From: Salsuginibacillus halophilus
GTDB lineage: Bacteria > Bacillota > Bacilli > Bacillales > Marinococcaceae
Reading direction: 5' to 3'
DNA length: 64,000 nucleotides
NCBI RefSeq assembly: GCF_003014715.1
Contig: NZ_PYAV01000011.1
Location: forward strand, 1-64,000
Part shown: positions 7,990 through 16,257 of the stretch, one piece after another
Numbering within the stretch: the stretch's first letter is position 1
How the letters are laid out: the number at the start of each line of letters is the position of its first letter
Translations under genes and position numbers: made by a program
Notes under the pieces: generated by a model
The model's database searches: none
Told to the model about the DNA's origin: nothing
The model's input: the letters and a program-made list of their open reading frames with translations, nothing else

Positions 7990-8498
7990 TGCTTGTCGGT
8001 GCTTTGATTGTACTTGCAGCCGCAACCTTTATCGGGTTTGAAGCGAGCCGCAGTCTGCGCGAACGCCCCCGCGAGCTCCGGCAGCTGCAGACGGCACTGC
8101 AGGCACTTGAGGCTGAAATTATGTTTGGCACCACTCCGCTTCAAGAAGCTTCGGACAAACTAGCAGGTCAGCTGAATTCACCTGTTAGCTTGCTGTTTTC
8201 CGAATTCAGCAGGCGATTGGAAGAACAGGGGGAAACGACAGCAGAAGCGTGGCAGCGAAGTGCAGACGGCGTTCAAGCGGCAGGGGCACTCACGCGTGAA
8301 GACACGAGCATATTGGTCGAATTCGGCCAGACGCTTGGCAGGTTCGGGCGGAGCGAACAGCAGAAACAGATCCGTTTAGCACTTACCCGTCTCAGTCAAG
8401 CAGAGGCAAGTGCCCGGGAAATGTGCAGCCGTTATGAGCGGATGGCAAAGTCGCTCGGGTTTTTAGGGGGACTGCTTGTCATCATCGCGCTTGTGTAA
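7986..8498 (+). CDS. spoIIIAB: Stage III sporulation protein SpoIIIAB
   Basis: A 170-aa protein with an N-terminal membrane helix (residues 2-20), a helical soluble part and a C-terminal hydrophobic segment (FLGGLLVIIALV). It resembles GspF/type II secretion platform proteins and works with the SpoIIIAA ATPase. The GLALRR-like start of the soluble part and the length are typical. Translation is coupled to spoIIIAA through the overlapping ATGA. Confidence 0.95.
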   Translation: MMLVGALIVLAAATFIGFEASRSLRERPRELRQLQTALQALEAEIMFGTTPLQEASDKLAGQLNSPVSLLFSEFSRRLEEQGETTAEAWQRSADGVQAAGALTREDTSILVEFGQTLGRFGRSEQQKQIRLALTRLSQAEASAREMCSRYERMAKSLGFLGGLLVIIALV

Positions 8499-8521
8499 CG
8501 CCGGCTAAAGGAGGTAGGCAG

Positions 8522-8731
8522 GTGGCGTATGACGTAAATACCATTTTTCAAATTGCCGGGATCGGCATCGTCGTGGCCATGATCCATACCGTTTTAAAGC
8601 AGATGGGTAAGGAAGACTGGGCGCAGTGGGTAACCTTAATTGGTTTTGTCGTCGTCCTTTATATGGTCGCAACGATTGTGAATGATTTGTTTGAGCGGAT
8701 CCGCAGTATTTTTTTATTTTCCGGAGGTTAA
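8522..8731 (+). CDS. spoIIIAC: Stage III sporulation protein SpoIIIAC
   Basis: A 69-aa two-helix membrane protein (helices about residues 5-25 and 35-60), the usual size for SpoIIIAC. GTG 8522 follows AAAGGAGG. It is a component of the SpoIIIA mother-cell channel complex. Confidence 0.95.
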   Translation: MAYDVNTIFQIAGIGIVVAMIHTVLKQMGKEDWAQWVTLIGFVVVLYMVATIVNDLFERIRSIFLFSGG

Positions 8732-8734
8732 CGT

Positions 8735-9130
8735 ATGCCGGCAGAAATTTTACAAATTGTCGGGATCGGCTTAATCGCTGCGTTTCTCTCATTAATTGTG
8801 AAAGAGCACCAGCCGGTATTTGCGTTTCTTTTAACGCTCGCCGTAGCGGCGGTGCTGCTTCTGTTTCTCGTTGATTATATTTACGAAGCTCTCTATCTTT
8901 TAGAAACGATTGCAGCGAGTACAGATATTAACCTTGTGTATTTAGATACCGTATTAAAAATTATCGGGATTGCCTACATCACAGAATTTGGTGCGCAGAT
9001 GACAAGAGATGCTGGTGAAGAAGCGATCGCCTCAAAAATTGAGCTTGCAGGCAAGGTGTTAATCCTTGTCATTTCCCTTCCAATTTTCAGGGTTCTCGTT
9101 GAAACCGTACTGTCTCTCATTCCCGCCTGA
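8735..9130 (+). CDS. spoIIIAD: Stage III sporulation protein SpoIIIAD
   Basis: A 131-aa integral membrane protein with four predicted helices. Its N-terminus (EILQIVGIGLIAAFLSL) is related to that of SpoIIIAC, as in other spore formers. It begins 3 nt after the spoIIIAC stop, behind TCCGGAGG. Part of the feeding-tube complex. Confidence 0.95.
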   Translation: MPAEILQIVGIGLIAAFLSLIVKEHQPVFAFLLTLAVAAVLLLFLVDYIYEALYLLETIAASTDINLVYLDTVLKIIGIAYITEFGAQMTRDAGEEAIASKIELAGKVLILVISLPIFRVLVETVLSLIPA

Positions 9131-9146
9131 AAGGGACGAGCGTGTC

Positions 9147-10301
9147 ATGAAACTGTTGGTGATGCTTGCAGCGCTTCTGTTGCTTCTAGGCGCTGATGTT
9201 CAAGAACAATCACCGGAAGATTATCAAAACGAACAATTGGAACGGCTTGGGATGGAAGAGGTTGAAGAGTTCTGGGAAGAAATTTCACAGTCGTACGGTC
9301 CGTTTCTTCCGGAAAGCGAAAAAGATGACGTCAGTGAATGGGTCAGTGAACACGGCGGCACGGAACTTAGCGACTGGATCAGTGCAGGTGTCCAGTTTTT
9401 CTTTCACGAATTAAGCGCCAATATTCAGCTGCTTGGCACATTGATCCTTCTTGCTGTGTTCAGCACGCTGCTTCGAGCCTTGCAAAACGCTTTCGAGCAG
9501 GAAACCGTGAGCCGCGTTGCTTACAGCGTCGTATTTATCGTGCTGTTTATCCTGGTTGCCAACAGTTTTTATGTCGCGATGGACTACGCCCGGGATGCTG
9601 TCGGCAATATGGTGCACTTTATGATCGCCCTTTTACCGATGATGCTTGCGCTTCTTGCCACCACTGGAGCGGTTACGTCAGCGGCACTCTTTCATCCGCT
9701 CATTATATTTTTTGTGAACACGAGCGGGCTGCTCATCGAGTCGGTTGTGCTGCCACTTTTGTTTTTATCAGCGCTTTTGTCCATTGTCAGTTTTTTAAAT
9801 GAACGGTTCCAGCTGACAAAACTGGCGGCCCTCCTTCGCAATACGGCCATGGGGCTGCTTGGGTTGTTTTTAACGGTGTTTCTCGGCGTTATCTCGGTGC
9901 AGGGAGCAACTGCAGCCGTAAGTGACGGGATCGCAGTACGCACGGCCAAATACATTGCCGGCAATTTCGTTCCAATCGTCGGGCGGATTTTCACCGATGC
10001 AGCAGATACGGTACTAGGTGCCTCGATGCTCGTGAAAAACACCGTCGGCGCAGCGGGACTGCTCATTTTATTTTTAATATGCGCATTTCCTGCAATCAAA
10101 CTGCTTGCTTTAGCTGCTGTTTATTATCTCTCTGCGGCAGTACTGCAGCCACTTGGCGGCGGGCCGATGCTTGACTGCTTAAGCTTACTCGGGCGAACCG
10201 TTTTGTTTATGTTTGCGGCACTTAGTGTTGTAGGGCTGATGTTTTTTCTAGCACTGACCATGATTATCGCTTCAGGGAACATGGCTTTAATGATGAGGTG
10301 A
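9147..10301 (+). CDS. spoIIIAE: Stage III sporulation protein SpoIIIAE
   Basis: The 384-aa polytopic membrane protein has an N-terminal signal-like helix and an acidic extracytoplasmic segment (about residues 20-90). Roughly eight hydrophobic segments follow. It is the largest membrane subunit of the SpoIIIA complex (about 399 aa in B. subtilis). ATG 9147 is preferred over an upstream in-frame start inside spoIIIAD, because AAGGGACGAG lies before it and a signal segment begins there. Confidence 0.95.
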   Translation: MKLLVMLAALLLLLGADVQEQSPEDYQNEQLERLGMEEVEEFWEEISQSYGPFLPESEKDDVSEWVSEHGGTELSDWISAGVQFFFHELSANIQLLGTLILLAVFSTLLRALQNAFEQETVSRVAYSVVFIVLFILVANSFYVAMDYARDAVGNMVHFMIALLPMMLALLATTGAVTSAALFHPLIIFFVNTSGLLIESVVLPLLFLSALLSIVSFLNERFQLTKLAALLRNTAMGLLGLFLTVFLGVISVQGATAAVSDGIAVRTAKYIAGNFVPIVGRIFTDAADTVLGASMLVKNTVGAAGLLILFLICAFPAIKLLALAAVYYLSAAVLQPLGGGPMLDCLSLLGRTVLFMFAALSVVGLMFFLALTMIIASGNMALMMR

Positions 10302-10307
10302 AGTCAT

Positions 10308-10892
10308 TTGACATATATCACAGAATGGATTGCAAGTTTAATTTTATTTCTCTTACTTGCTGCGATTGTGGAACTTTTACTGCCGGCGACCAATTTGAAG
10401 CGTTACGCAGAACTTGCCATGTCGCTCATTTTAATGCTTTTACTTTTGCAGCCGGTGTTTGATCTTATCAATGAACCGTTAGAGGACAAGCTGCCGGTGA
10501 TTCCTGCTGAAACTGAACAGCTGAACGAAGAAATTGAAGCGAAGAAAAAAGAAATACAAGCTGGACATGATGCATATATTTCAGAGCAGATGGCTGTCCA
10601 GCTCGGGCAGGACGTCAACGATACGCTACAGGCGGAGTTTGGTTTGGAGGTGCGGGATGTGGATGCACGCCGGTTTGAATCTGAAGGTAAACTCAATGTT
10701 GTGCTCGGCGCCAGCGAACGAGACGGGCCCGAAGAAGGGATCACTTCGGTTTCGATTGCTGTAAATGAAGCGCATGAAGGTGAGCAAACAGAAGTGGACC
10801 GCCAAAAAGAAGAAGTGCGTATGCTTCTTGCAGAGGCGTGGGAAATGTCTGAAGCTGACCTTGAGCTTGTGTGGGAGGAGGAGCCGTCATGA
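10308..10892 (+). CDS. spoIIIAF: Stage III sporulation protein SpoIIIAF
   Basis: A 194-aa protein with two N-terminal membrane helices (about residues 7-25 and 33-52). A soluble domain with a ring-building-motif-like alpha/beta fold follows (about residues 80-160, with DVNDTLQAEFGLEVRDV). TTG 10308 follows GAGGTGAAG. Its stop overlaps the spoIIIAG start (ATGA). Confidence 0.92.
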   Translation: MTYITEWIASLILFLLLAAIVELLLPATNLKRYAELAMSLILMLLLLQPVFDLINEPLEDKLPVIPAETEQLNEEIEAKKKEIQAGHDAYISEQMAVQLGQDVNDTLQAEFGLEVRDVDARRFESEGKLNVVLGASERDGPEEGITSVSIAVNEAHEGEQTEVDRQKEEVRMLLAEAWEMSEADLELVWEEEPS

Positions 10893-11545
10893 AGCGACCG
10901 AATGAAGATGAAACTTCTGCCGGCTTCTGGTACCGCCTCAAAAGTGGGCGCCTGCCACTGAAATATTATTATGCCGGGGCTTTAATCATTTTCGGGGTCG
11001 TGATTCTTTTCATCTCTTCAGGTGGGACAGAGGAGCAGGAGATATCGATCACACCTGAACGTGAAGAAATCAACTCATCAACCGAAGATCAAGAAAAAAA
11101 TGAGCAAACGAGCACCAGTCTTAAAGCAGGCGACGACTACGCAGCAGCGTTTGAAGGTGAACTTCAAGATCACTTAGAGGCCATTTCCGGGGTTTCAAAC
11201 GTGCAGGTCATGATTCGAACAGCTGGAAGTGAAGAAAAAGTGTTTGAAAAAGATCGAACCGCCCGTCATCAGCAGACGGATGAGCTTGACCAGGAAGGCG
11301 GTGAGCGGCGGGTGGAGGAAGGCACTGCAGAAGAAACGATAGTGTTTGAGCGCCAAGGTGATGCGGACCAGCCGGTTTTAAAGCAGACAAGGACACCAGA
11401 AGTGACAGGCGTGCTTGTCGTGGCTGACGGTGTCGAGCACATGAAAGTGAAAGAATGGGTGATTGAAGCTGTCACCAGGGCCCTGGATGTCGGTCATCAC
11501 CGGGTGGCCGTCCTGCCTAAATCTGAGGTAGAGGAGGATGAATAA
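10889..11545 (+). CDS. spoIIIAG: Stage III sporulation protein SpoIIIAG
   Basis: A 218-aa protein with one membrane helix (about residues 28-46). An acidic linker and a periplasm-side ring-building domain (about residues 85-210) follow. SpoIIIAG forms a large oligomeric ring in the intermembrane space. The helix-strand pattern LEAISGVSNVQVMI and VTGVLVVADGVE is typical of the fold. GAGGAGGAG lies before ATG 10889. Confidence 0.95.
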   Translation: MKRPNEDETSAGFWYRLKSGRLPLKYYYAGALIIFGVVILFISSGGTEEQEISITPEREEINSSTEDQEKNEQTSTSLKAGDDYAAAFEGELQDHLEAISGVSNVQVMIRTAGSEEKVFEKDRTARHQQTDELDQEGGERRVEEGTAEETIVFERQGDADQPVLKQTRTPEVTGVLVVADGVEHMKVKEWVIEAVTRALDVGHHRVAVLPKSEVEEDE

Positions 11546-12235
11546 ATGGTTTTAAAAAAGCAGACCGTCTGGCTGTTAACAATGGTCAGCCTGCTCGTTG
11601 TTCTTGGTGTGTATTATTTGACCGCACCGATGCAGGAAGCAACAGACGAAATGGTTGATGACGGAGAAGAAGTTGGAGAAGAAAGTGATGCGTGGGCAGA
11701 GTGGGTGGAAGAAAACCCTGATGCTGCTGTAACAATTGAAGGCTTTGATGATGAGCCGGCTGATGAAGAAGATCCGGCTTTAGAAGAAGAGGAAGAGGAA
11801 CTCACTGGTTCTGAGGAAGAAGACCCGGCTTTAGGTGAAGAAGAACCTGAAACAAAAGGCGGCACTTCCGTTGAAACTGAAGCAGCCGGTGGCGCATTGT
11901 TTGCCGAGCTTCGCATGGAACGGGCGGAAAACCGGAGTCGTATGCAGGAATCCTATACGGAGCAGATTGCTTCTGAAGAATTAAGCGCAGGTGAAAAACA
12001 CGATGTCCACGAAGAAAAAGAGGCGCTGCAGCGGTTGATGCAGCAGGAAGAAGAAATGGAGCGCCAAATTCAGGCCGAAGGTTATCCGGATGCTGTTGTG
12101 ATGGCTGAAGGTGAAGAAACCCGCATTCTCGTTCAAGCTGAATCGTTAAGCCGCGATGAAGCTGTGAAACTCAACCGGATGGCCGCAGAAACTTTCGGTA
12201 CCACTCAAGTCGCTGTCGGCTATCACCAACCGTAA
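11546..12235 (+). CDS. spoIIIAH: Stage III sporulation protein SpoIIIAH
   Basis: A 229-aa protein with an N-terminal membrane anchor (residues 8-27) and a C-terminal YscJ/FliF-like domain (about residues 115-229) that binds forespore SpoIIQ across the engulfment space. The linker (residues 30-105) is extremely acidic, with runs such as EEEEEE and repeats of DPAL-E. It is longer than in B. subtilis, consistent with a high-salt lifestyle. The gene starts right after the spoIIIAG stop. accB and accC, its usual followers, are absent. Confidence 0.95.
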   Translation: MVLKKQTVWLLTMVSLLVVLGVYYLTAPMQEATDEMVDDGEEVGEESDAWAEWVEENPDAAVTIEGFDDEPADEEDPALEEEEEELTGSEEEDPALGEEEPETKGGTSVETEAAGGALFAELRMERAENRSRMQESYTEQIASEELSAGEKHDVHEEKEALQRLMQQEEEMERQIQAEGYPDAVVMAEGEETRILVQAESLSRDEAVKLNRMAAETFGTTQVAVGYHQP

Positions 12236-12252
12236 AACTGAAAAATGAAGCT

Positions 12253-12277
12253 GAAGCTGCCCGCTGCGGGCAGCTTC
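12253..12277 (+). terminator. Hairpin after spoIIIAH
   Basis: GAAGCTGCCCG pairs with CGGGCAGCTTC around a 3-nt loop, a very stable stem 18 nt after the spoIIIAH stop. Only ACGCGTTTG follows, so the T-run is weak. Confidence 0.65.
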
Positions 12278-12298
12278 ACGCGTTTGTATAACGAGAGC

Positions 12299-12463
12299 TG
12301 GAGCGTGCAGAGGCGAAAGTGGAGCGAAAGTGAGGGCGATGGAGCGGCCGCAGGCAAAAATGGAGCGCGCACAGGCGAAAGTGGAGCGAAAGTGAGGGCG
12401 ATGGAGCGGCCGCGGGCAAAAGTGGAGCGCGCACAGGCAAAAATGGAGCGAATTCGAGCAGGA
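12299..12463. repeat. 20/21-bp minisatellite (8 units) with 62-bp higher-order repeat
   Basis: Units start with TGGAGCG at 12299, 12320, 12340, 12361, 12382, 12402, 12423 and 12444. A three-unit block of 62 bp is repeated (12320-12381 and 12382-12443) with about four mismatches. The array is open in several frames, which I treat as accidental. It occupies the place where accB-accC stand in B. subtilis. It shares the GGAGCG core and period with the array at 96-326. Confidence 0.92.
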
Positions 12464-12662
12464 TGGTCCAGCGGTGAGCAAACCTGAAGCGACAGCATGG
12501 AAAAGCGGAATCACTTCCGCTCACCAGTTATTGAGAATCCTTTAGAAAAAATACAGCTCTGTCGGTTTGGGGTGGTTGAACGCCGGCCGCACGTGATATA
12601 CTAATCATGATTACAGCACGAATCAGAGATATCGATTAGAATCCGTAAATGAAGGAGCGGCT

Positions 12663-13028
12663 GTGCAAATGGAATGGAATGACTTAACTGAAGGAGCCAA
12701 AGCGGTTCTTGAACAAACGAGAAATATGAAAAATGATCATATACAAATTGTTGAATTTGATATTGGCTACGTTGAACCAAAAGAAGAAGGTGACGATACA
12801 ATGCCAATTTCCATTCAAGAAGAAGATTATGAAAGCTTGAAACGTTATGTGAACGAAAACGAATACGGCGAAGCGTATCACATGGCGAAAAACAAAGGCA
12901 CTGTCAAAATCATTTTGCTTGAAAATCATAAAATCCCGGATAACCTTTCAGAATATCCGGTCTTCCGCCAGTATAAAATTGAGCAGGAGTCCGAAGAACC
13001 TGAAACAACCGAAGATCCGGAAGCTTAA
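12663..13028 (+). CDS. Acidic protein of unknown function
   Basis: A 121-aa soluble, acidic protein I do not recognise. It has no signal peptide or membrane helix. The C-terminal 15 residues are a Glu/Pro/Thr tail. A short segment (IQEEDYESLKRYVNENEYGEA) looks helical. GTG 12663 follows GAAGGAGCGG with 5-nt spacing; ATG 12669 is an alternative. A probable promoter lies at about 12570-12595 (TTGAAC, then TATACT). It stands alone between the minisatellite and asp23, where accBC would be expected. Nothing in it resembles biotin carboxyl carrier protein. Confidence 0.7.
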   Translation: MQMEWNDLTEGAKAVLEQTRNMKNDHIQIVEFDIGYVEPKEEGDDTMPISIQEEDYESLKRYVNENEYGEAYHMAKNKGTVKIILLENHKIPDNLSEYPVFRQYKIEQESEEPETTEDPEA

Positions 13029-13069
13029 TCGATCAATCCCCCATTTATTTTACATGAGGAGTGATGACA

Positions 13070-13474
13070 GTGAGCGAGAATCATATGTTCGATATTGAAG
13101 AACACAAAAACGACCTTGGGAAAGTAGAAATTTCACCGGAAGTCATTGAGGTAATTGCCGGCATTGCAGCTTCAGAAGTTGAAGGTGTAACGTCACTTCG
13201 CGGTGGTTTTGCTACAGGTGTTGCTGAACGTCTTGGCAAAAAGAACCACGGCAAAGGCATTAAAGTCGAGCTCGGTGAAAACGGCGTAACGATCGATGTT
13301 TCTGTTTTTATCCTTTACGGTATGAGTGTGCCGGAAGTTGCAAAGAACATTCAGGAAAATATTGAACATACGTTGAAAACGATGACATCTGTGGCGCTTG
13401 AGAGTATTAACATCCACGTTGTCGGTATTCAGTTTGAAACGCATGAAGAGGATGTGCAGCTGCAGGAATCCTAA
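13070..13474 (+). CDS. yqhY: Asp23/Gls24 family envelope-stress protein (YqhY)
   Basis: The 134-aa Asp23/Gls24 domain protein shows the family pattern: VEISPEVIEVIAGIAASEVEGVTSLRGG near the N-terminus, GVTIDVSVFILYG in the middle, then INIHVVGIQFE. In B. subtilis YqhY is linked to accBC and affects acetyl-CoA carboxylase activity, so its presence here without accBC is notable. GTG 13070 gives the best spacing from TGAGGAG. ATG 13064 and GTG 13061 are alternatives. Confidence 0.9.
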   Translation: MSENHMFDIEEHKNDLGKVEISPEVIEVIAGIAASEVEGVTSLRGGFATGVAERLGKKNHGKGIKVELGENGVTIDVSVFILYGMSVPEVAKNIQENIEHTLKTMTSVALESINIHVVGIQFETHEEDVQLQES

Positions 13475-13485
13475 GGTCCACCAAG

Positions 13486-13561
13486 GGCCATCGTTTACCA
13501 TCGGCGGTTTTTCACGTTAACGTGTGTGAAAAGGCGGGCCGTTCAAACGATGGCCTTTTTT
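13486..13561 (+). terminator. Long two-level terminator between yqhY and nusB
   Basis: An outer stem GGCCATCGTTT / AAACGATGGCC encloses an inner stem TTTTCAC / GTGTGAAAA and is followed by TTTTTT. The structure is about 75 nt long. It would end the yqhY transcript or act as an attenuator in front of nusB. Confidence 0.8.
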
Positions 13562-13595
13562 CGCGGAGAAAAGAAGATAAAAAGGAGCTAGAAAA

Positions 13596-13994
13596 ATGAA
13601 CCGACGAGTAGCAAGGCTTCGAGCGGTACAAGCGTTGTTTCAACTTGATTTAATTGAAACGAGTGCCGTTGAAGAAGCTGTAAACAGTGTACTTGAAGAA
13701 GATGAAACGGCAGACGAGTATTTATATGATCTTGTCCGCGGTGTTGAAAAAGAGCAGGCGTCAATTGATGCAAAGCTTGGCAAACACTTGGACAACTGGG
13801 CACTTGACCGCTTAGGTACGGTGGATCGTGCAGTGATGCGCACCTCTGTTTATGAAATGATGCACCGTGAAGATGTGCCGCTGCACGTAAGTGTGAATGA
13901 GGCTATTGAGCTTGCGAAAGCCTTTGGCGGTACGGAGTCAGGAAAATTTGTGAACGGCGCGCTTTCAAGCGTGATGCAAGAAATCGAACGATAG
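13596..13994 (+). CDS. nusB: Transcription antitermination factor NusB
   Basis: A 132-aa all-helical RNA-binding protein of the rRNA antitermination complex (with NusE, NusA and NusG). The N-terminal motif RRVARLRAVQALFQ and the C-terminal AIELAKAFGGTESGKFVNGALSS pattern are diagnostic. AAAGGAGC precedes ATG 13596. It is followed 11 nt later by folD, as in B. subtilis. Confidence 0.97.
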   Translation: MNRRVARLRAVQALFQLDLIETSAVEEAVNSVLEEDETADEYLYDLVRGVEKEQASIDAKLGKHLDNWALDRLGTVDRAVMRTSVYEMMHREDVPLHVSVNEAIELAKAFGGTESGKFVNGALSSVMQEIER

Positions 13995-14005
13995 GAGGGA
14001 CCTTA

Positions 14006-14860
14006 ATGGAAACGGTACGCTTAGACGGCAAAGCCCTTGCCGCCAAAAAAAGAGAGAGCATTCGTGAAGGTGTGGAAAAATTTACAGCAAAAAGCGGTTT
14101 TGCGCCGGGTCTTGCTGTGATCATCGTCGGTGATAATCCAGCTTCACATAGTTACGTCCGCGGGAAAGAGAAAGCTTGCGAAAAAGCTGGTATTTTATCG
14201 GAAAAACAACACTTAAGTGCAGATGTGAGTGAAAAAGAGCTGCTTGATATGATTGGTCATTACAATGAAGCTCCTCACATTCACGGCATACTCGTTCAGC
14301 TGCCGCTGCCGGATCATATTAGTGAGTCGAAAGTGATTGAACAAATTTCAGCAGACAAAGATGTTGATGGCTTTCACCCGATCAGCGTGGGTCGGATGGT
14401 GACCGGTCAGAAAACGCTTTTGCCGTGTACACCAGCAGGGATTATGGAAATTTTGAAAGCTTACGACATCACTTTAAGCGGAAAAAACGCTGTCGTGCTC
14501 GGCCGCAGTAACATTGTCGGAAAGCCGATGGCGCAGCTGTTATTAAACGAACACGCGACCGTCACGGTTTGTCACTCGCGTACGCCGAACATGAAGGACC
14601 TTGCCAAAAGCGCGGACATTGTCATTTCTGCGATCGGTAAGCCGGGCCTAGTTGATGATACCTACATAAAAGAAGGGGCGGTTGTCATTGATGTTGGCAT
14701 CAGCCGGCTTGAAGACGGTACATTGACAGGAGATGTTGATGAGGCGGCGGTTCAAGGGCAGGCCGGTCACTTAACACCGGTCCCCGGCGGGGTCGGTCCG
14801 ATGACAATTACAATGCTTCTTGCCAACACACTGCAAGCGGCTGAGGAGCAGACAGCTTAG
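14006..14860 (+). CDS. folD: Bifunctional methylene-THF dehydrogenase/cyclohydrolase FolD
   Basis: The 284-aa enzyme interconverts 5,10-methylene-, methenyl- and 10-formyl-tetrahydrofolate using NADP. The catalytic Tyr-Lys motif (SYVRGKEKAC, about residues 50-58) is present. The PLPDHI and PCTPAGIMEIL segments and the Rossmann motif VLGRSNIVGKPMAQLL (about residues 165-180) follow. Near the C-terminus is TPVPGGVGPMTITML. AGGAGGGACC precedes ATG 14006. Co-directional with nusB and xseA. Confidence 0.98.
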   Translation: METVRLDGKALAAKKRESIREGVEKFTAKSGFAPGLAVIIVGDNPASHSYVRGKEKACEKAGILSEKQHLSADVSEKELLDMIGHYNEAPHIHGILVQLPLPDHISESKVIEQISADKDVDGFHPISVGRMVTGQKTLLPCTPAGIMEILKAYDITLSGKNAVVLGRSNIVGKPMAQLLLNEHATVTVCHSRTPNMKDLAKSADIVISAIGKPGLVDDTYIKEGAVVIDVGISRLEDGTLTGDVDEAAVQGQAGHLTPVPGGVGPMTITMLLANTLQAAEEQTA

Positions 14861-14874
14861 GAGCTGAAAAAGCC

Positions 14875-16257
14875 ATGCAGGATACGCCATTAACGGTTTC
14901 ACAGTTAACAAAAACGATTAAAAGCACCATTGAAACAGCACCCGCCCTGCAGCAAGTGCTTTTAATTGGTGAAATCTCAAACTTTAAGCACCACAGCCGC
15001 GGGCACATGTATTTCACGTTAAAGGATCAAGGTGCAAAAATTTCAGCGGTTATGTTTCAAGGCAACAACCGGCAGCTTGCGTTCATGCCTGAAAACGGGA
15101 TGAGCGTCGTTATTCAAGGGAAAGTGTCCGTGTATGAACCGTTCGGTCAGTACCAGCTGTACGTGCAGGACATGCAGCCGGACGGCATCGGGCAGTTGTA
15201 TCAAGCGTATGAACAGTTGAAAACAAAACTTGAAGCAGAAGGATTGTTTGATCAAACCTTAAAGAAGCCGCTTGTCGAAGTCCCAGATGAAGTAGCGATC
15301 ATTACATCGCGCACCGGTGCGGTGATCCGCGATATTTGTACAACCGCAGCGCGCCGGTTTCCGCGTACGAAACTTACGCTTTTCCCGGTCGCTGTACAAG
15401 GAGATTCAGCCCCTGCAAGCATTGTGCAGGCCTTAAAACGGGTGAATGCCATGCAGCGGTTTGATGCTGTAATTGTCGGGCGCGGCGGCGGTTCAATCGA
15501 AGAGCTGTGGGGCTTTAATGATGAAGCTGTCGTCCGTGAAATCGCAGCGAGCCATGTCCCTGTCATTTCAGCAGTCGGTCACGAAACCGATGTTACATTA
15601 GCTGATTTTGCTGCTGATGTACGTGCGCCCACGCCGACAGCCGCGGCTGAACTTGCCCTTCCGAGTGCACCTCAGCTTGCTGAGCGTATCGAATACGTTC
15701 AAGGCCGGCTCGTGCAGTTGATCGGTCATCAAGTACAGCGTGAACGTGAACGGCTTGAGCGTCTGCGCATGTCCCAGGCCTTCCGTTACCCGCGGCAACT
15801 CTTGGCGCAAAAAGAACAGGAGCTTGATCACAAACTTGAGCGACTTACCCGGGAAACAGCGCGCACAACGGCACAGGCCCGCGAACGAAACATGCAGCTT
15901 GAAGCAAGGCTGAAAAGCAGACACCCGGCTCAGCAGGTAAAGCAAGGCGAAAAAGATGTCACCGCTTTAGCTGAAAAACTGCACAAAGCGATGGAGCGAA
16001 CATATGAAACGAAAACGGCAGCGTTTGAACATCGCGCCACCCGGCTTGATTTATTAAACCCTGTTAAAATTATGCGCCGCGGCTTCAGCGCCGTTTACAA
16101 TGAAAACGATGCACTCGTTCGTTCTACGCAGGACCTTACGCAAAACGAGCAGCTAAACATTTATGTTGCTGACGGCCGGGTGCAGGCAACCGTAAACGAT
16201 GTTGATGGTGAAACCCTTGCAGGCGGTCCGGAGAAAGGAGCGACAAATGATGAGTGA
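14875..16257 (+). CDS. xseA: Exodeoxyribonuclease VII large subunit
   Basis: The 460-aa subunit has an N-terminal OB fold (residues 8-100), the catalytic domain (about 130-330) with GRGGGSIEELWGFNDE and ISAVGHETDVTLADFAAD, and a long coiled-coil C-terminal region. With XseB it degrades single-stranded DNA in repair. The xseB start lies 11 bp before its end, indicating translational coupling. The length is normal. Confidence 0.97.
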   Translation: MQDTPLTVSQLTKTIKSTIETAPALQQVLLIGEISNFKHHSRGHMYFTLKDQGAKISAVMFQGNNRQLAFMPENGMSVVIQGKVSVYEPFGQYQLYVQDMQPDGIGQLYQAYEQLKTKLEAEGLFDQTLKKPLVEVPDEVAIITSRTGAVIRDICTTAARRFPRTKLTLFPVAVQGDSAPASIVQALKRVNAMQRFDAVIVGRGGGSIEELWGFNDEAVVREIAASHVPVISAVGHETDVTLADFAADVRAPTPTAAAELALPSAPQLAERIEYVQGRLVQLIGHQVQRERERLERLRMSQAFRYPRQLLAQKEQELDHKLERLTRETARTTAQARERNMQLEARLKSRHPAQQVKQGEKDVTALAEKLHKAMERTYETKTAAFEHRATRLDLLNPVKIMRRGFSAVYNENDALVRSTQDLTQNEQLNIYVADGRVQATVNDVDGETLAGGPEKGATNDE

